From Rhodococcus sp. B50 (GTDB taxonomy: Bacteria; Actinomycetota; Actinomycetes; Mycobacteriales; Mycobacteriaceae), in the NCBI RefSeq assembly GCF_013602415.1, contig NZ_WPAG02000002.1:992001-1056000 (forward strand): 64,000 nucleotides of DNA, in the 5' to 3' direction. Under the pieces are notes generated by a model. That model did no database searches. It was given only the letters and a program-made list of their open reading frames with translations, and was not told where the DNA came from. Shown piece by piece: positions 42,842-51,609 of the stretch (position 1 is the stretch's first letter; each line of letters begins with the position of its first letter). A program made the position numbers and the translations under genes.

Positions 42842-43303
42842 TCAAGGGGTGGGTCGGTCCACGTCCCCGCGCCACCCACCGGTCTCGTGCCCGCGCTGCT
42901 CGATGAACTCTTTGAACTTCCTCATGTCGTTCTTGATCCGGTTGCCGAGAACACCGAGTTTGTCGGCTGCATTCTCGACGAATCCCTCGGGGTCGACATC
43001 CATTTGGGCTGTCACTCGGGTCTTCTCGTCATCGAGGCGATGGAACGTGATCACTCCCGCGTGGTTGGGTCCCGAGTCGGAGGTCCAGGCCACCCGCTCG
43101 TCCGGATGTTGCTCGGTGATGGTGGCATCGAACTCGCGGACCTGACCTGCGATATCGATGACCCAATGAACATGCGTGTCGTCGAGTTGCCGGATCTCTC
43201 GCACCCCTTCCATGAAATGAGGAAACGATTCGAACTGCGTCCACTGGTTGTACGCGACCCGGATCGGTACATCGACATCGATGGCTTCTGTGATTGTGCT
43301 CAT
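42842..43303 (-). CDS. SRPBCC-family (polyketide cyclase/dehydrase-like) protein
   Basis: 153 residues. ITEAIDVDVPIRVAYNQWTQ and FESFPHFMEGVREIRQLDDT, then WTSDSGPNHAGVITFHRLDD, match the START/SRPBCC fold (polyketide cyclase 2 type, YcnI/cyclase-like). It binds small hydrophobic ligands in relatives. The ATG overlaps the patatin stop (ATGA), so the two are coupled. Confidence 0.82.
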   Translation of the reverse strand: MSTITEAIDVDVPIRVAYNQWTQFESFPHFMEGVREIRQLDDTHVHWVIDIAGQVREFDATITEQHPDERVAWTSDSGPNHAGVITFHRLDDEKTRVTAQMDVDPEGFVENAADKLGVLGNRIKNDMRKFKEFIEQRGHETGGWRGDVDRPTP

Positions 43304-44295
43304 GACGATCGCGTACCCCTCTCCCGAGAAGGCCACACCCGACACGATGCCGCAGGCGTCACGTATCCGCGCTGTCGACCCATCGGATCGGAACCGCGGC
43401 CGGGAATGCGACCGCTCGACGCGTCCGGCTCCCCGAGCCGGGGCCGGTGATTGTGCAGGGACAGAATACGTTCGGGGTGGGGCCGCCGATCTCCCCCGGC
43501 GGCAATCCAGGCTTGCGTCGCCCGATGGGCCCGCTCGATCAACTCGCCGGCATGGCTGAAGTCGATCGGCGACACGGACACCGGGCACAGCGGTGGTAGC
43601 ACGTGCAGCTCGACCCGTGCGGAGAAGTCGGCGACCTCGAGCAGCAAGCGTTGGTGAGTGAGCAGCGTCAGAGCCTGCACCGCATTCGCCAGCGCGGTGG
43701 TCGGTGGATGTTGCAGGGCGCAGGCGTAGCCGGCGGGCAGCACCCACACGTCGTCGGCACCCAGGGCGACGGCTTGGGAGAGAGCAGCATCGTCGGCGAT
43801 ACCCCCATCGACCAGGTTCAGTCCCTCCCGTTGCACGGAGGGCAGCACACCGGGGACGGCAGCACTGGCCAGCACGGCGCTGACGGCCTCACCGGTCGAG
43901 AGCAGGACCTCCCGGCCGGTGAGCAGGTCGGTGGCCACGAGGTGCACGGGGATCGCCGCGTCTTCGAGGTCGCGATAGGACAGGTGAGACTCGATGAGCC
44001 GCTTCAGATTCCGGTCGGAACACAGCGAGGGGCGGACCCCGGCCGCGGCCAGGAGTTGACGCACCGGATCGAGCGGGAAGACGTCCTGCCGGCGCAGACT
44101 CCGCCAGATCGCCGCCAGGTCGTCCAAAGCCGGGATACCGGTGCCACGACCGGCGAGGTACGCGGCGTTGAGAGCTCCGGCCGACGTGCCGATCATCAGG
44201 TCGGGATGTATGCCTCTTTCGGTGAGCGCATAGAGCATGCCGACCTCCACGGCACCGAGACCGGCCCCTCCACCGAAAACGAAAGCGGTGGTCAT
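43300..44295 (-). CDS. Patatin-like phospholipase
   Basis: 331 residues. FVFGGGAGLGAVEVGML is the oxyanion loop, MIGTSAGALNAAYLAG the GxSxG nucleophile (Ser) and LVDGGIADDAAL the Asp of the Ser-Asp dyad. It is a lipid acyl hydrolase, soluble and without a signal peptide. It is in an operon with the DoxX-like membrane protein upstream and SRPBCC downstream, each by a 4-base overlap. The C-terminal 60 residues are low-complexity and basic. Confidence 0.88.
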   Translation of the reverse strand: MTTAFVFGGGAGLGAVEVGMLYALTERGIHPDLMIGTSAGALNAAYLAGRGTGIPALDDLAAIWRSLRRQDVFPLDPVRQLLAAAGVRPSLCSDRNLKRLIESHLSYRDLEDAAIPVHLVATDLLTGREVLLSTGEAVSAVLASAAVPGVLPSVQREGLNLVDGGIADDAALSQAVALGADDVWVLPAGYACALQHPPTTALANAVQALTLLTHQRLLLEVADFSARVELHVLPPLCPVSVSPIDFSHAGELIERAHRATQAWIAAGGDRRPHPERILSLHNHRPRLGEPDASSGRIPGRGSDPMGRQRGYVTPAASCRVWPSRERGTRSS

Positions 44296-44747
44296 CGCCG
44301 GGGCGGGTCGTACACGGAGGCCAATCGGCCAAGGGTCAGTGCCGCAAGCAGCAGGCCGACATCCCGCAGGGCGACATCATAGAATCCGGAATAGCTCAGC
44401 AGGTTGATCACGATGCCGGCAAGCCAAGCGGCGACGATGTAGGCCGCGTACCGCGGTTTGATCGCGACGGCGACACCGGCGACGATCTCGATTACTCCGA
44501 CCACCAGCATGACCTGGTGCGCGCCGAGGGGACTGATGTCGACGATCCACGGTGCCAGATAGTTCTGCCAGGTGGTGAGCACGTTCGTGAACTTGTCTAC
44601 GCCCATGGCGATCGGGAGCACGGCGAATCCGATGCGCAGCAGGATGAATGCCCCGTAGGCGGGATCGCTGCGAGCGCGGTGCATCACGTCGCCGCGTACG
44701 GATGAAGCGGCCGAGATGGCAGATGAGTGAGCTGCGGGAGTGGTCAT
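44292..44747 (-). CDS. Small integral membrane protein, DoxX-like
   Basis: 151 residues. Four hydrophobic segments (AFILLRIGFAVLPIAMG, GAHQVMLVVGVIEIVAGVAV, AYIVAAWLAGIVINLL, VGLLLAALTLGRLA) after a polar N-terminus, as in DoxX/DUF4383-type four-helix proteins. AGGGGG precedes ATG 44747. First gene of the patatin operon and divergent from the ArsR/SufR-like regulator, with a TTGACA-like element between them. Confidence 0.7.
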   Translation of the reverse strand: MTTPAAHSSAISAASSVRGDVMHRARSDPAYGAFILLRIGFAVLPIAMGVDKFTNVLTTWQNYLAPWIVDISPLGAHQVMLVVGVIEIVAGVAVAIKPRYAAYIVAAWLAGIVINLLSYSGFYDVALRDVGLLLAALTLGRLASVYDPPRR

Positions 44748-44838
44748 CACAGACCCCCTTGTAAAAACAATAGTTACTGCTTTTAGAGTCGTCCCGCCGA
44801 TCCTATTTGTCAATACTTTTTGGTGTTAGCGTTGGGGT

Positions 44839-45534
44839 ATGTCCACTTCCCGGTCCGCTGCACCGGCGGCGCTGGCGGCGTTGAGCAACCTCGACGATCC
44901 GTTGCGGCGCAGGCTGTTCGAGTATGTGTGCGAGAGCGAGGAACCGGTCTCGCGGGAGCAGGTGGCGAGCGCACTCGATATCGGCCGAACCCTGGCGGCC
45001 TATCATCTGGACAAGCTTGCCGATGCCGGCTTGGTGACGGTCGATTACCAGCGGCCCGCGGGGCGCAGCGGACCCGGCGCTGGACGGCCTGCGAAGTTCT
45101 ACACCAGGACGACGACGGAAATGACCGTCAGTGTTCCGCCGCGCGACTACGAACTGCTCGCCCGATTACTCGTCACTTCGGTCGAACAGGACACCGACGG
45201 AGCGGTGCGAGCGACGGTGAACGAGGCTGCACGCGACGCCGGGCGGCGAGCCGTCGCCGCCTCGGGTGGTGATCTCCTGAAGGCGCTGCACGGCTGCGGA
45301 TATCTGCCCCGGGCCGACGCCGACGGCGATATCGATCTGCGTAACTGTCCCTTCCACCTCGTCGCCCGAGACCATCTGGATGTGGTGTGCGGGTTGAATC
45401 TGCGTCTGGTCGAGGGCCTGATCGCCGGTAGCAGCGAACCCCATGCGCATGCCGAACTGAACCCGAGACCGGACCGGTGCTGCGTGGTGATCCACAAGGC
45501 ACCGGCCGGCACGAGGAATACGCCGAACAGGTAA
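44839..45534 (+). CDS. ArsR/SufR-like regulator with conserved cysteines
   Basis: 231 residues. The N-terminal winged helix (DDPLRRRLFEYVCESEEPVS to ALDIGRTLAAYHLDKLADAG) matches ArsR-like/SufR regulators. The C-terminal domain has HGCGY, NCPFHLVARDHLDVVCGLN and a final RCCVV, the cysteine spacing seen in SufR-type proteins that hold an iron-sulphur cluster. It may therefore sense redox state or iron. It is divergent from the DoxX operon and 40 bases before the MFS gene. Confidence 0.75.
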   Translation: MSTSRSAAPAALAALSNLDDPLRRRLFEYVCESEEPVSREQVASALDIGRTLAAYHLDKLADAGLVTVDYQRPAGRSGPGAGRPAKFYTRTTTEMTVSVPPRDYELLARLLVTSVEQDTDGAVRATVNEAARDAGRRAVAASGGDLLKALHGCGYLPRADADGDIDLRNCPFHLVARDHLDVVCGLNLRLVEGLIAGSSEPHAHAELNPRPDRCCVVIHKAPAGTRNTPNR

Positions 45535-45574
45535 TGGCGGCGTTGCATACCGCACCCCACAGCAGTGAGACCGG

Positions 45575-46756
45575 ATGACCGGAAACATCTCCGTGTCCGC
45601 GGAGCGATATCGGGTGTGGCCGCTGTACGCCGCGGGATTCACCACGGCCTTCGGCGCGCACAGCATCGCCGCCAACCTCGGCGCCGAAGGGTCGGACCTG
45701 CACACCTCGCTGCTGTATCTCGGTGTGCTGCTGGCCCTGTACGACGGCGCCGAGGTCGTCCTCAAGCCGATCTTCGGCACCCTCGCCGACCGCATCGGGG
45801 TGCGCCCCGTACTCATCGGCGGCCTGGTCGGATTCTGCGTCGCCTCCACAATTTTCGTGATCATCGACGAGTCCGCATGGCTTTGGCTCGCGCGCCTGGG
45901 CCAAGGCGCAGCCGCATCCGCCTTCTCCCCTGCCGCCGGCGCACTCGTCGCCAGGATGAATCCGGTCGCCGCGCACGGTCGGGCCTACGGTACCTACGGC
46001 TTCTACAAGAGTCTCGGCTACACCCTCGGTCCGCTCCTCGGCGGCGCCCTCGTCTGGTCGGGCGGCCTGATCACCTTGTTCGCCGCGCTTGCCGTCCTGT
46101 CCGCATTCGTGGCCCTGTGGGCCTCGGTCGTCGTGCCCGCCCTGGCGCCACTTCCGAAATCCCGGCAGACGCTCGTCGACCTGGCGCGCCGACTGGCCGA
46201 AGGCGCCTTCCTGCGCCCGACGCTGGCCTTGGCGCTGGCCACCGCCGCGCTGTCCGTCGGTGTCGGATTCCTACCCGTCTCCGGTGCTGCCGCCGGGCTC
46301 GGCCCGATCATGACCGGCGCTGCAGTCTCCGTTCCGGCCGCGTGCGCCGCGATCGCGCAACCCCGCGCCGGGCGCGCCCTCGACTCCGGTCGTCTCCGCT
46401 CGGATATCGGTCTGGCTACCGGACTCGTACTCACCGCGACCGGGCTTGCGTGCGCTCTGATCCCGGGCATCGTCGGAGTGCTTGCGGCCGCGGTCGGTAT
46501 CGGGGTCGGCACCGGGATGATCACCCCGATCGGCTTCGCCTCCCTGGCGGCTTCGACCCCCGAGAACCGCATCGGCCAGACGATGGGCGCAGCGGAACTC
46601 GGTCGCGAACTCGGCGACGCCGGCGGGCCCCTGCTGGTCGCGAGTGTTGCCGCTACCGTGACCCTGACCGCGGGATATGCCGCACTCGCTGCACTCACCA
46701 TTGTTGCGCCGGCCGCCATGCTCACTCGCCACCGACAACACCCGCCACCGGCGTGA
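45575..46756 (+). CDS. MFS transporter (efflux-type)
   Basis: 393 residues, 11-12 hydrophobic segments. GTLADRIGVRPVLI is the MFS loop 2-3 motif, and the even arrangement without long loops fits drug-efflux type transporters (quinolone-resistance NorA/MdtG-like). It is probably co-transcribed with the upstream regulator (40-base gap). Substrate unknown. Confidence 0.83.
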   Translation: MTGNISVSAERYRVWPLYAAGFTTAFGAHSIAANLGAEGSDLHTSLLYLGVLLALYDGAEVVLKPIFGTLADRIGVRPVLIGGLVGFCVASTIFVIIDESAWLWLARLGQGAAASAFSPAAGALVARMNPVAAHGRAYGTYGFYKSLGYTLGPLLGGALVWSGGLITLFAALAVLSAFVALWASVVVPALAPLPKSRQTLVDLARRLAEGAFLRPTLALALATAALSVGVGFLPVSGAAAGLGPIMTGAAVSVPAACAAIAQPRAGRALDSGRLRSDIGLATGLVLTATGLACALIPGIVGVLAAAVGIGVGTGMITPIGFASLAASTPENRIGQTMGAAELGRELGDAGGPLLVASVAATVTLTAGYAALAALTIVAPAAMLTRHRQHPPPA

Positions 46757-46877
46757 CGACGACGCGACTTTCGTCATTGCATCGCTGAGGCCTCGTCGAT
46801 GTCGTCTCCTCCTCGCAGGTGCCTCGCAACGAACCCGACCGGACAGCACACCGCGGAAGTGCCGTAACCGGGGTCCG

Positions 46878-47291
46878 TCATCGACCGGCGCCGAGCGTGC
46901 GTTGCCGGTTGGCGGCGTGGCGGAGCTGCAAGATCCGCAGGCCCCCGGCGATTCCGACTATCGCCGCTCCGGCGATCGCAGCAAACAGCAGTGCCACACC
47001 CAGCGGCAACGAGAAGTCCCACCCGAAGAGTTCGAGGGTGATGCTGTCGAGATTCTGCAGGATGAACACCAACAGCAACAGCAGAATCAGGACACCGACG
47101 ATCAAAGCGGTCCACAGCGCCCCGGTACGGGTGCCCCTGATGCCTTTCCGCCGAGCGAGGTCGGGATGCAGTTCGGCGGTCGCGTCCGGATCCGGTGTCG
47201 TGCCCGATGGGGGAACCGGAACGTCGTTACGCCGCGCGGAAGGCGAGAAGTCGGAATTCGAATCGCCTGGGCCTCTCGGGCTGGTTGTCAT
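46878..47291 (-). CDS. LapA-domain (DUF1049) membrane protein
   Basis: 137 residues. A polar, proline-rich N-terminus is followed by two membrane helices (ALWTALIVGVLILLLLLVFI and PLGVALLFAAIAGAAIVGIA) separated by QNLDSITLELFGWDFS. This is the lipopolysaccharide-assembly-protein-A-like domain common in actinobacteria, where its role is unclear. The start is taken at 47291. Confidence 0.75.
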   Translation of the reverse strand: MTTSPRGPGDSNSDFSPSARRNDVPVPPSGTTPDPDATAELHPDLARRKGIRGTRTGALWTALIVGVLILLLLLVFILQNLDSITLELFGWDFSLPLGVALLFAAIAGAAIVGIAGGLRILQLRHAANRQRTLGAGR

Positions 47292-47597
47292 GCCGGTCGA
47301 GTACCCCCTCGGGCTCCGGTTATCCCGTCCCATTCGGTCACCCGACGAGTGCTGCGGACGGACATGCCGCCACGCGAGCGGTCGAGGCGTCCCCGAGACG
47401 AGTCGGCTCGATCGGTCGGCCGGATAACGCGCGGCTCGTCGCCATCGACTTCGGGTGTTGCACCGATCACACGAACCACGTAACCTCGGTCACAACTTGA
47501 CACACCGTCAAGTAATATTGACTGGTCGTCCAGCGCCGTTTCCCCACGAATACTGCCCACGACTCGGCTCAGGATGCACGCACGCAAAGGATTCCCC
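47292..47597. other. Divergent intergenic region with a TetR-type operator
   Basis: About 305 bases between LapA and the BVMO gene, without a coding frame. The perfect 7-bp inverted repeat ACTTGAC-ACACC-GTCAAGT at 47495-47513 contains a -35-like TTGACA and lies about 85 bases before the BVMO start. Confidence 0.6.
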
Positions 47598-49445
47598 ATG
47601 GCGTTCACACTCCCCGACTCGAAGCTCCCCCTCGACCTCGACTTCGATCCGCACCTTCTGCGTGAGCGCTTCGAAGTGGACAAGAACAAGCGAATCCGGC
47701 CCGATACTCTCGCCCAGTTCCAGGGACTCTCCGACGTGCTCGAGCTCGACGATCGAGACCCCTTCGTCGAGCCGATCAACCGCGAGCCCGTGACAGAGGA
47801 ACTCGACGCCCTCGTTCTCGGCGGCGGCTTCGGTGGCCTCACCGCCGGCGCCTATCTCACCCAGAACGACATCACGAACTTCCGCATCGTCGAGTACGGC
47901 GGCGACTTCGGCGGCACCTGGTATTGGAACCGCTATCCGGGCGTGCAGTGCGACATCGAATCGCACATCTACATGCCCCTCCTCGAGGAAACGGGATACG
48001 TCCCCAGCCAGCGCTATGCCGACGGCTCCGAGATCTTCGAGCATCCCCAGCGCATCGGGCGCCACTACGGCCTCTACGACCGGACCTACTTCCAGACCCG
48101 CGCCACGAAGGCCACCTGGGATGAGGAAGAGCAACGCTGGGAGGTGACCACCGATCGCGGAGACCGCTTCCTGACCAGGTTCCTCCTGCGCTCCAACGGC
48201 GCACTGACCAAGCCGCAACTTCCCAAGGTCCCCGGCATCGGCGACTTCGAGGGCAAGATCTTCCACACCAGCCGCTGGGACTACGAGTACACCGGTGGAT
48301 CACCCGCCGGGAACCTCGAGAACCTGCGCGACAAGCGCGTCGCCGTCGTCGGCACCGGCGCCACCGGCGTCCAGGTCGTCCCCTACCTCGCTGCCGACGC
48401 GCAGGAACTCGTCGTGGTCCAACGGACCCCGAGCGTCGTGCAGCCCCGCAACAATCGGAAGACCGACCCTGCCTGGGCCGCGTCGCTGAAGCCGGGGTGG
48501 CAGTACGAGCGGCACGACAACTTCAACGGAATCATCTCCGGCCATGAGGTCGAGGGCAACCACGTCGACGACGGCTGGACGCATCTCTTCCCGGCCCTGC
48601 AGGGGCAGCATCTGATCGATACGCGCATCTCGGAACTCTCCGCCGCCGACCAGGCCGTCGTCGCCGAGATCGCCGACATGCAGTTGCTCATGAGCGCACA
48701 CCGACGGATCGACTCGATCGTGACCGACCCCGCCGTCGCCGACGGGCTGAAGCCGTGGTTCGGATACATGTGCAAGCGACCCTGCTTCAACGACGAATAC
48801 CTCGACGCCTTCAACCGCGAGAACGTGACGCTGGCGGCCGCACCGACGGGTATCGACGGCATCACGGTCGACGGCATCGTCGTCGGAGGCAAGCACTACG
48901 AAGTCGACTGCATCGTGTTCGCTACCGGATTCGAGACCGGGTCCGGACCCGCCGGAATCTACGGCTACGACGTCCTCGGACGCGATGGCCGGTCGATGCA
49001 GGAGTACTTCTCCGACGGCGCCAAAACCATGCACGGCTTCTTCACACACGGTTTCCCGAACTTCGTCGAGCTGGGCATGAGCCAGACCGCATACTACGTC
49101 AACTTCGTGTACATGCTCGACCGGAAGGCGCGGCACGCAGCGCGGCTGATCCGGCACGTGCTGGACACCGGGATCGGCTCGTTCGAACCCACCACGGAGG
49201 CCGAGTCGTCGTGGGTCGCCAAAGTCCGTCAGTCGAACGAGCCGCGAGTCGCGTACTGGGCGGCGTGCACGCCCGGCTACTACAACGGCCAGGGCGACGT
49301 GTCGAAGGCCGTGTTCAACGAGGTCTACAACTCGAGCGAGATCGATTTCTGGAACATGATCGAGGGTTGGTGGGAGGCCCGTGAGTTCGAAGGCCTGACG
49401 TTCGAACCGTCTCGCTCGGTCGTTCCCGTCGAGGTCCAGGCCTGA
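47598..49445 (+). CDS. Baeyer-Villiger flavin monooxygenase (large, ~615 aa)
   Basis: 615 residues. VLGGGFGGLTAGAYLTQ is the FAD Rossmann motif, and FGGTWYWNRYPG is typical of the family. FEGKIFHTSRWDY at residues 217-229 is the BVMO fingerprint FxGxxxHxxxW, and VAVVGTGATGVQVVPYLA the NADPH Rossmann motif. It inserts oxygen next to a ketone to make an ester or lactone. The length and N-terminal extension of about 75 residues fit cyclododecanone/cyclopentadecanone-type BVMOs. AAAGGA precedes ATG 47598. A palindrome upstream and an EthR-like gene downstream suggest TetR control. Confidence 0.92.
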   Translation: MAFTLPDSKLPLDLDFDPHLLRERFEVDKNKRIRPDTLAQFQGLSDVLELDDRDPFVEPINREPVTEELDALVLGGGFGGLTAGAYLTQNDITNFRIVEYGGDFGGTWYWNRYPGVQCDIESHIYMPLLEETGYVPSQRYADGSEIFEHPQRIGRHYGLYDRTYFQTRATKATWDEEEQRWEVTTDRGDRFLTRFLLRSNGALTKPQLPKVPGIGDFEGKIFHTSRWDYEYTGGSPAGNLENLRDKRVAVVGTGATGVQVVPYLAADAQELVVVQRTPSVVQPRNNRKTDPAWAASLKPGWQYERHDNFNGIISGHEVEGNHVDDGWTHLFPALQGQHLIDTRISELSAADQAVVAEIADMQLLMSAHRRIDSIVTDPAVADGLKPWFGYMCKRPCFNDEYLDAFNRENVTLAAAPTGIDGITVDGIVVGGKHYEVDCIVFATGFETGSGPAGIYGYDVLGRDGRSMQEYFSDGAKTMHGFFTHGFPNFVELGMSQTAYYVNFVYMLDRKARHAARLIRHVLDTGIGSFEPTTEAESSWVAKVRQSNEPRVAYWAACTPGYYNGQGDVSKAVFNEVYNSSEIDFWNMIEGWWEAREFEGLTFEPSRSVVPVEVQA

Positions 49446-49488
49446 TCCGAGACGTGCTCTTCTCTGTCGACTCGTCGAGCGCTACGGC

Positions 49489-49525
49489 GTGGCCACTGTC
49501 CGGTCGACAACCGGACAGTGGCCAC
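49489..49525. terminator. 16-bp bidirectional terminator
   Basis: GTGGCCACTGTCCGGT (49489-49504) and ACCGGACAGTGGCCAC (49510-49525) pair perfectly around CGACA. It sits between the convergent BVMO and DHFR-like genes. Confidence 0.88.
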
Positions 49526-49530
49526 ACGTT

Positions 49531-50115
49531 CTATCGGCGGCGCACCCGATAGCGCAGGTGGAGCACTCTGTTGCCCCGAATCACCACGTCGGGATCCTCC
49601 AGCAGGTGCTGTGCGTGCATCGACCCGAAGTAGCGTTTACCCGAACCGAATACGACGGGTACGACATCCATGCGCACCTCGTCGACGAAGCCCGCAGCCA
49701 GGACCTGTCCCCCGACGTCGCCGGCAGCGAGCTCGACGATGCGGTCAGCCGCGAGCTCCTGCGCCTGGACCACCGCTGCCTCGACGCCGTCCACGAAACG
49801 GAACGGCGTCTCCGGATCCCACCCTTCGGGCATCGGCCGGTGCGTCACGACGACCACGTGGTCGACCCCGCTCGGAGGCTCCCCGTCCCAGCCGCCCGTC
49901 ATGTCGAAGACGTGTCGGCCGACGATCGTCACCCCGATCTCGTCCCAGTACGGCCGGATGTACTCGTAGGACGTCCGGGACACCTTCACGAAGCCACTGT
50001 CGTCCAATGGGACGTCGCCACTGGTCAGCCAGTCGAAAAGCTTTCCGGGCCGGTCGTTCTCGTCCGCGATGAAGCCGTCCACCGATACCGAGGCGTACAT
50101 GACCACTTTGCCCAC
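49531..50115 (-). CDS. Dihydrofolate reductase-like (RibD C-terminal domain) protein
   Basis: 194 residues. VVMYASVSVDGFIADENDRP at the start, TIVGRHVFDMTGGWDG in the middle and VVPVVFGSGKRYFG near the end mark the RibD-C/DHFR-like family of stand-alone reductases. The substrate is unknown in most members. GTG 50115 is the only sensible start. It ends 6 bases from the terminator shared with the BVMO gene. Confidence 0.87.
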   Translation of the reverse strand: MGKVVMYASVSVDGFIADENDRPGKLFDWLTSGDVPLDDSGFVKVSRTSYEYIRPYWDEIGVTIVGRHVFDMTGGWDGEPPSGVDHVVVVTHRPMPEGWDPETPFRFVDGVEAAVVQAQELAADRIVELAAGDVGGQVLAAGFVDEVRMDVVPVVFGSGKRYFGSMHAQHLLEDPDVVIRGNRVLHLRYRVRRR

Positions 50116-50210
50116 AGCGCCCTCCGGGGAGTTCGACGTTCCCGACGCTACTCCCGAGCCGGGTCTTGCCTGCCCCGATCGGACCGCACCACGACACTAG
50201 GATGCGAGCC

Positions 50211-50912
50211 ATGGAGTCGATCACGTCCCCGGCAGCGGCGAGCGACGGGGATGCCGGACAACGGATACCCGATCCGGAGAGTGGGCGGCGTCGGCGGATA
50301 CCTCGCGGCGAGATCCAGCGGCAGTCCATTCTCGACGCGTTCGAGCGATGCCTGCGCGAGATGCCGGCCGTAGACATCTCGGTCAAGGACATCACGGAGG
50401 CTGCGGGGATCAAGCGACCGAACTTCTATTTCTATTTCGAATCCAAGGACGAGGTTCTCGGCGAACTGGTCGGCAGAGCCTGGGACGATTGGGCCGACAG
50501 CATCGGTGGCTATCACCGCCGCGCCGGAGAGTCCCATGCCGACTATTTCGACCGGCTCTTCGGCACGTCCTATCGCGCATGGGTGAAACGCGACCGCGTG
50601 ATGGTCGCCGGCATGCAGGCCGTCAATTACGACGACAAGCTGCGGGCTCGATGGACGTCGTTGGTCACGGATCTCAACAGCCAGTTGGCAGCACAGATGA
50701 GCAGGGACGCCGATGCCGGCGAGATCACTCCGCTGTCGGACGACCACGAAGGCCTCGTCACGACACTCACAGACATGCTGGTCATGGCCTTCTTCAAGGA
50801 CCGGTCGCTCAGGCCCCCCGGAGCCGAGTCGACACGAATGCTGACCAGTGTGAAGACGATCTGGCTCGGAACATGGGGCGCACCGAACTCCTCGTCACAT
50901 CGAATTCACTGA
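50211..50912 (+). CDS. TetR-family regulator, EthR-like
   Basis: 233 residues. A basic RRRRIPRGEIQRQSILDAFE leads into VDISVKDITEAAGIKRPNFY and FYFESKDEVL, whose FYFYF segment is like the helix-turn-helix of EthR. EthR represses a Baeyer-Villiger monooxygenase (EthA) in mycobacteria. A BVMO gene lies 0.8 kb away with a palindromic operator, so a similar relation is plausible. The C-terminus (TSVKTIWLGTWG) also resembles the family. Confidence 0.8.
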   Translation: MESITSPAAASDGDAGQRIPDPESGRRRRIPRGEIQRQSILDAFERCLREMPAVDISVKDITEAAGIKRPNFYFYFESKDEVLGELVGRAWDDWADSIGGYHRRAGESHADYFDRLFGTSYRAWVKRDRVMVAGMQAVNYDDKLRARWTSLVTDLNSQLAAQMSRDADAGEITPLSDDHEGLVTTLTDMLVMAFFKDRSLRPPGAESTRMLTSVKTIWLGTWGAPNSSSHRIH

Positions 50913-50929
50913 TTCGCATCTTCGACGGT

Positions 50930-51181
50930 TCAGAACAGGCCGATCGCTCGGACGATCAGCCCGACCGCAACCATCAGGACCACGATCACTGCAATCGCAA
51001 TAGCAACGAGGGCACCGACACTGCGACGTTGCGGAGGCTCATGTTGCGGACCACCCACGGCGGTCTCGGCCGGCGGAGTATCTCCCGGCGCCACGCCGCC
51101 TCCGGGTTCGAGACCTGGCGTATTCGCGGGATCGGGGTTCTGCGGATCGAACCTGGACGCATCGGGAGTCTCGTCAGCCAT
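50930..51181 (-). CDS. DUF6480-like small membrane protein
   Basis: 83 residues. DPQNPDPANTPGLEPGGGVA continuing PGDTPPAE is the conserved proline/glycine-rich block of this actinobacterial family. One membrane helix follows (VGALVAIAIAVIVVLMVAVG). Function unknown. ATG 51181 is preferred; the frame is open to 51247. It is convergent with the EthR-like gene. Confidence 0.7.
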   Translation of the reverse strand: MADETPDASRFDPQNPDPANTPGLEPGGGVAPGDTPPAETAVGGPQHEPPQRRSVGALVAIAIAVIVVLMVAVGLIVRAIGLF

Positions 51182-51411
51182 GCTTTCGTGTACCCGAAAA
51201 TCAGCGGCCGACGCCTCAGCTGCGCCCTTCACAATTCGACTGCTCACTCAGCTCGTGAGTACAACCCCTGGGACAACAATTCGATGATCTCGGATTTCAC
51301 ATGTCCGCTGATTCGCGCAGATAAGCTGAAATCGGCCGAAGGATGCGCCGGTACGGGGCTTCGGCGCCGATAACGCCACTGTTCCCAAGCCTTTTGATCT
51401 CGGGAGGAAGC

Positions 51412-51609
51412 ATGACCGATTCACCGCAGGATCCCAGCAAAGAGGAAGGCCAGGAGGGGCCGGCGGACGGCGGCGCAGCCGGCGTCCCGGGCGTTCACGA
51501 CGGGGGCGCCGATGGCGGAGCCGACGGAGGTGCCGACGGAGGTGCCGATGGCGGAGCCGACGGAGGTGCCGACGGAGGTGCCGATGGCGGAGCCGACGGA
51601 GGCAGCTAG
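51412..51609 (+). CDS. Repeat peptide with (Gly-Gly-Ala-Asp)8 tail; candidate precursor peptide
   Basis: 65 residues. The first 30 are acidic and polar (TDSPQDPSKEEGQEGPADGG, then AAGVPGVHD) and the rest is eight GGAD units ending GGS. There is no cysteine and no membrane segment. GGGAGGAAGC precedes ATG 51412, a strong ribosome site. The leader-plus-repeat-core layout, directly overlapping a JmjC oxygenase gene, is what a modified peptide precursor would look like; Asp would be the likely target. It could instead be a disordered structural peptide. Function unproven. Confidence 0.65.
   Translation: MTDSPQDPSKEEGQEGPADGGAAGVPGVHDGGADGGADGGADGGADGGADGGADGGADGGADGGS
51505..51606 (+). repeat. 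36-bp tandem repeat, 2.8 copies
   Basis: Units at 51505-51540, 51541-51576 and 51577-51606 (partial) are nearly identical, differing at one position in the first. In frame 1 each encodes three GGAD motifs or part of them. In the JmjC frame each encodes MAEPTEVPTEVP and offers GGAGG followed by ATG. Confidence 0.92.

Noticed and set aside
50166..50210. Longer start for the EthR-like regulator
   Set aside because: It adds 15 residues without a ribosome site, and the ATG at 50211 has AGGA upstream.
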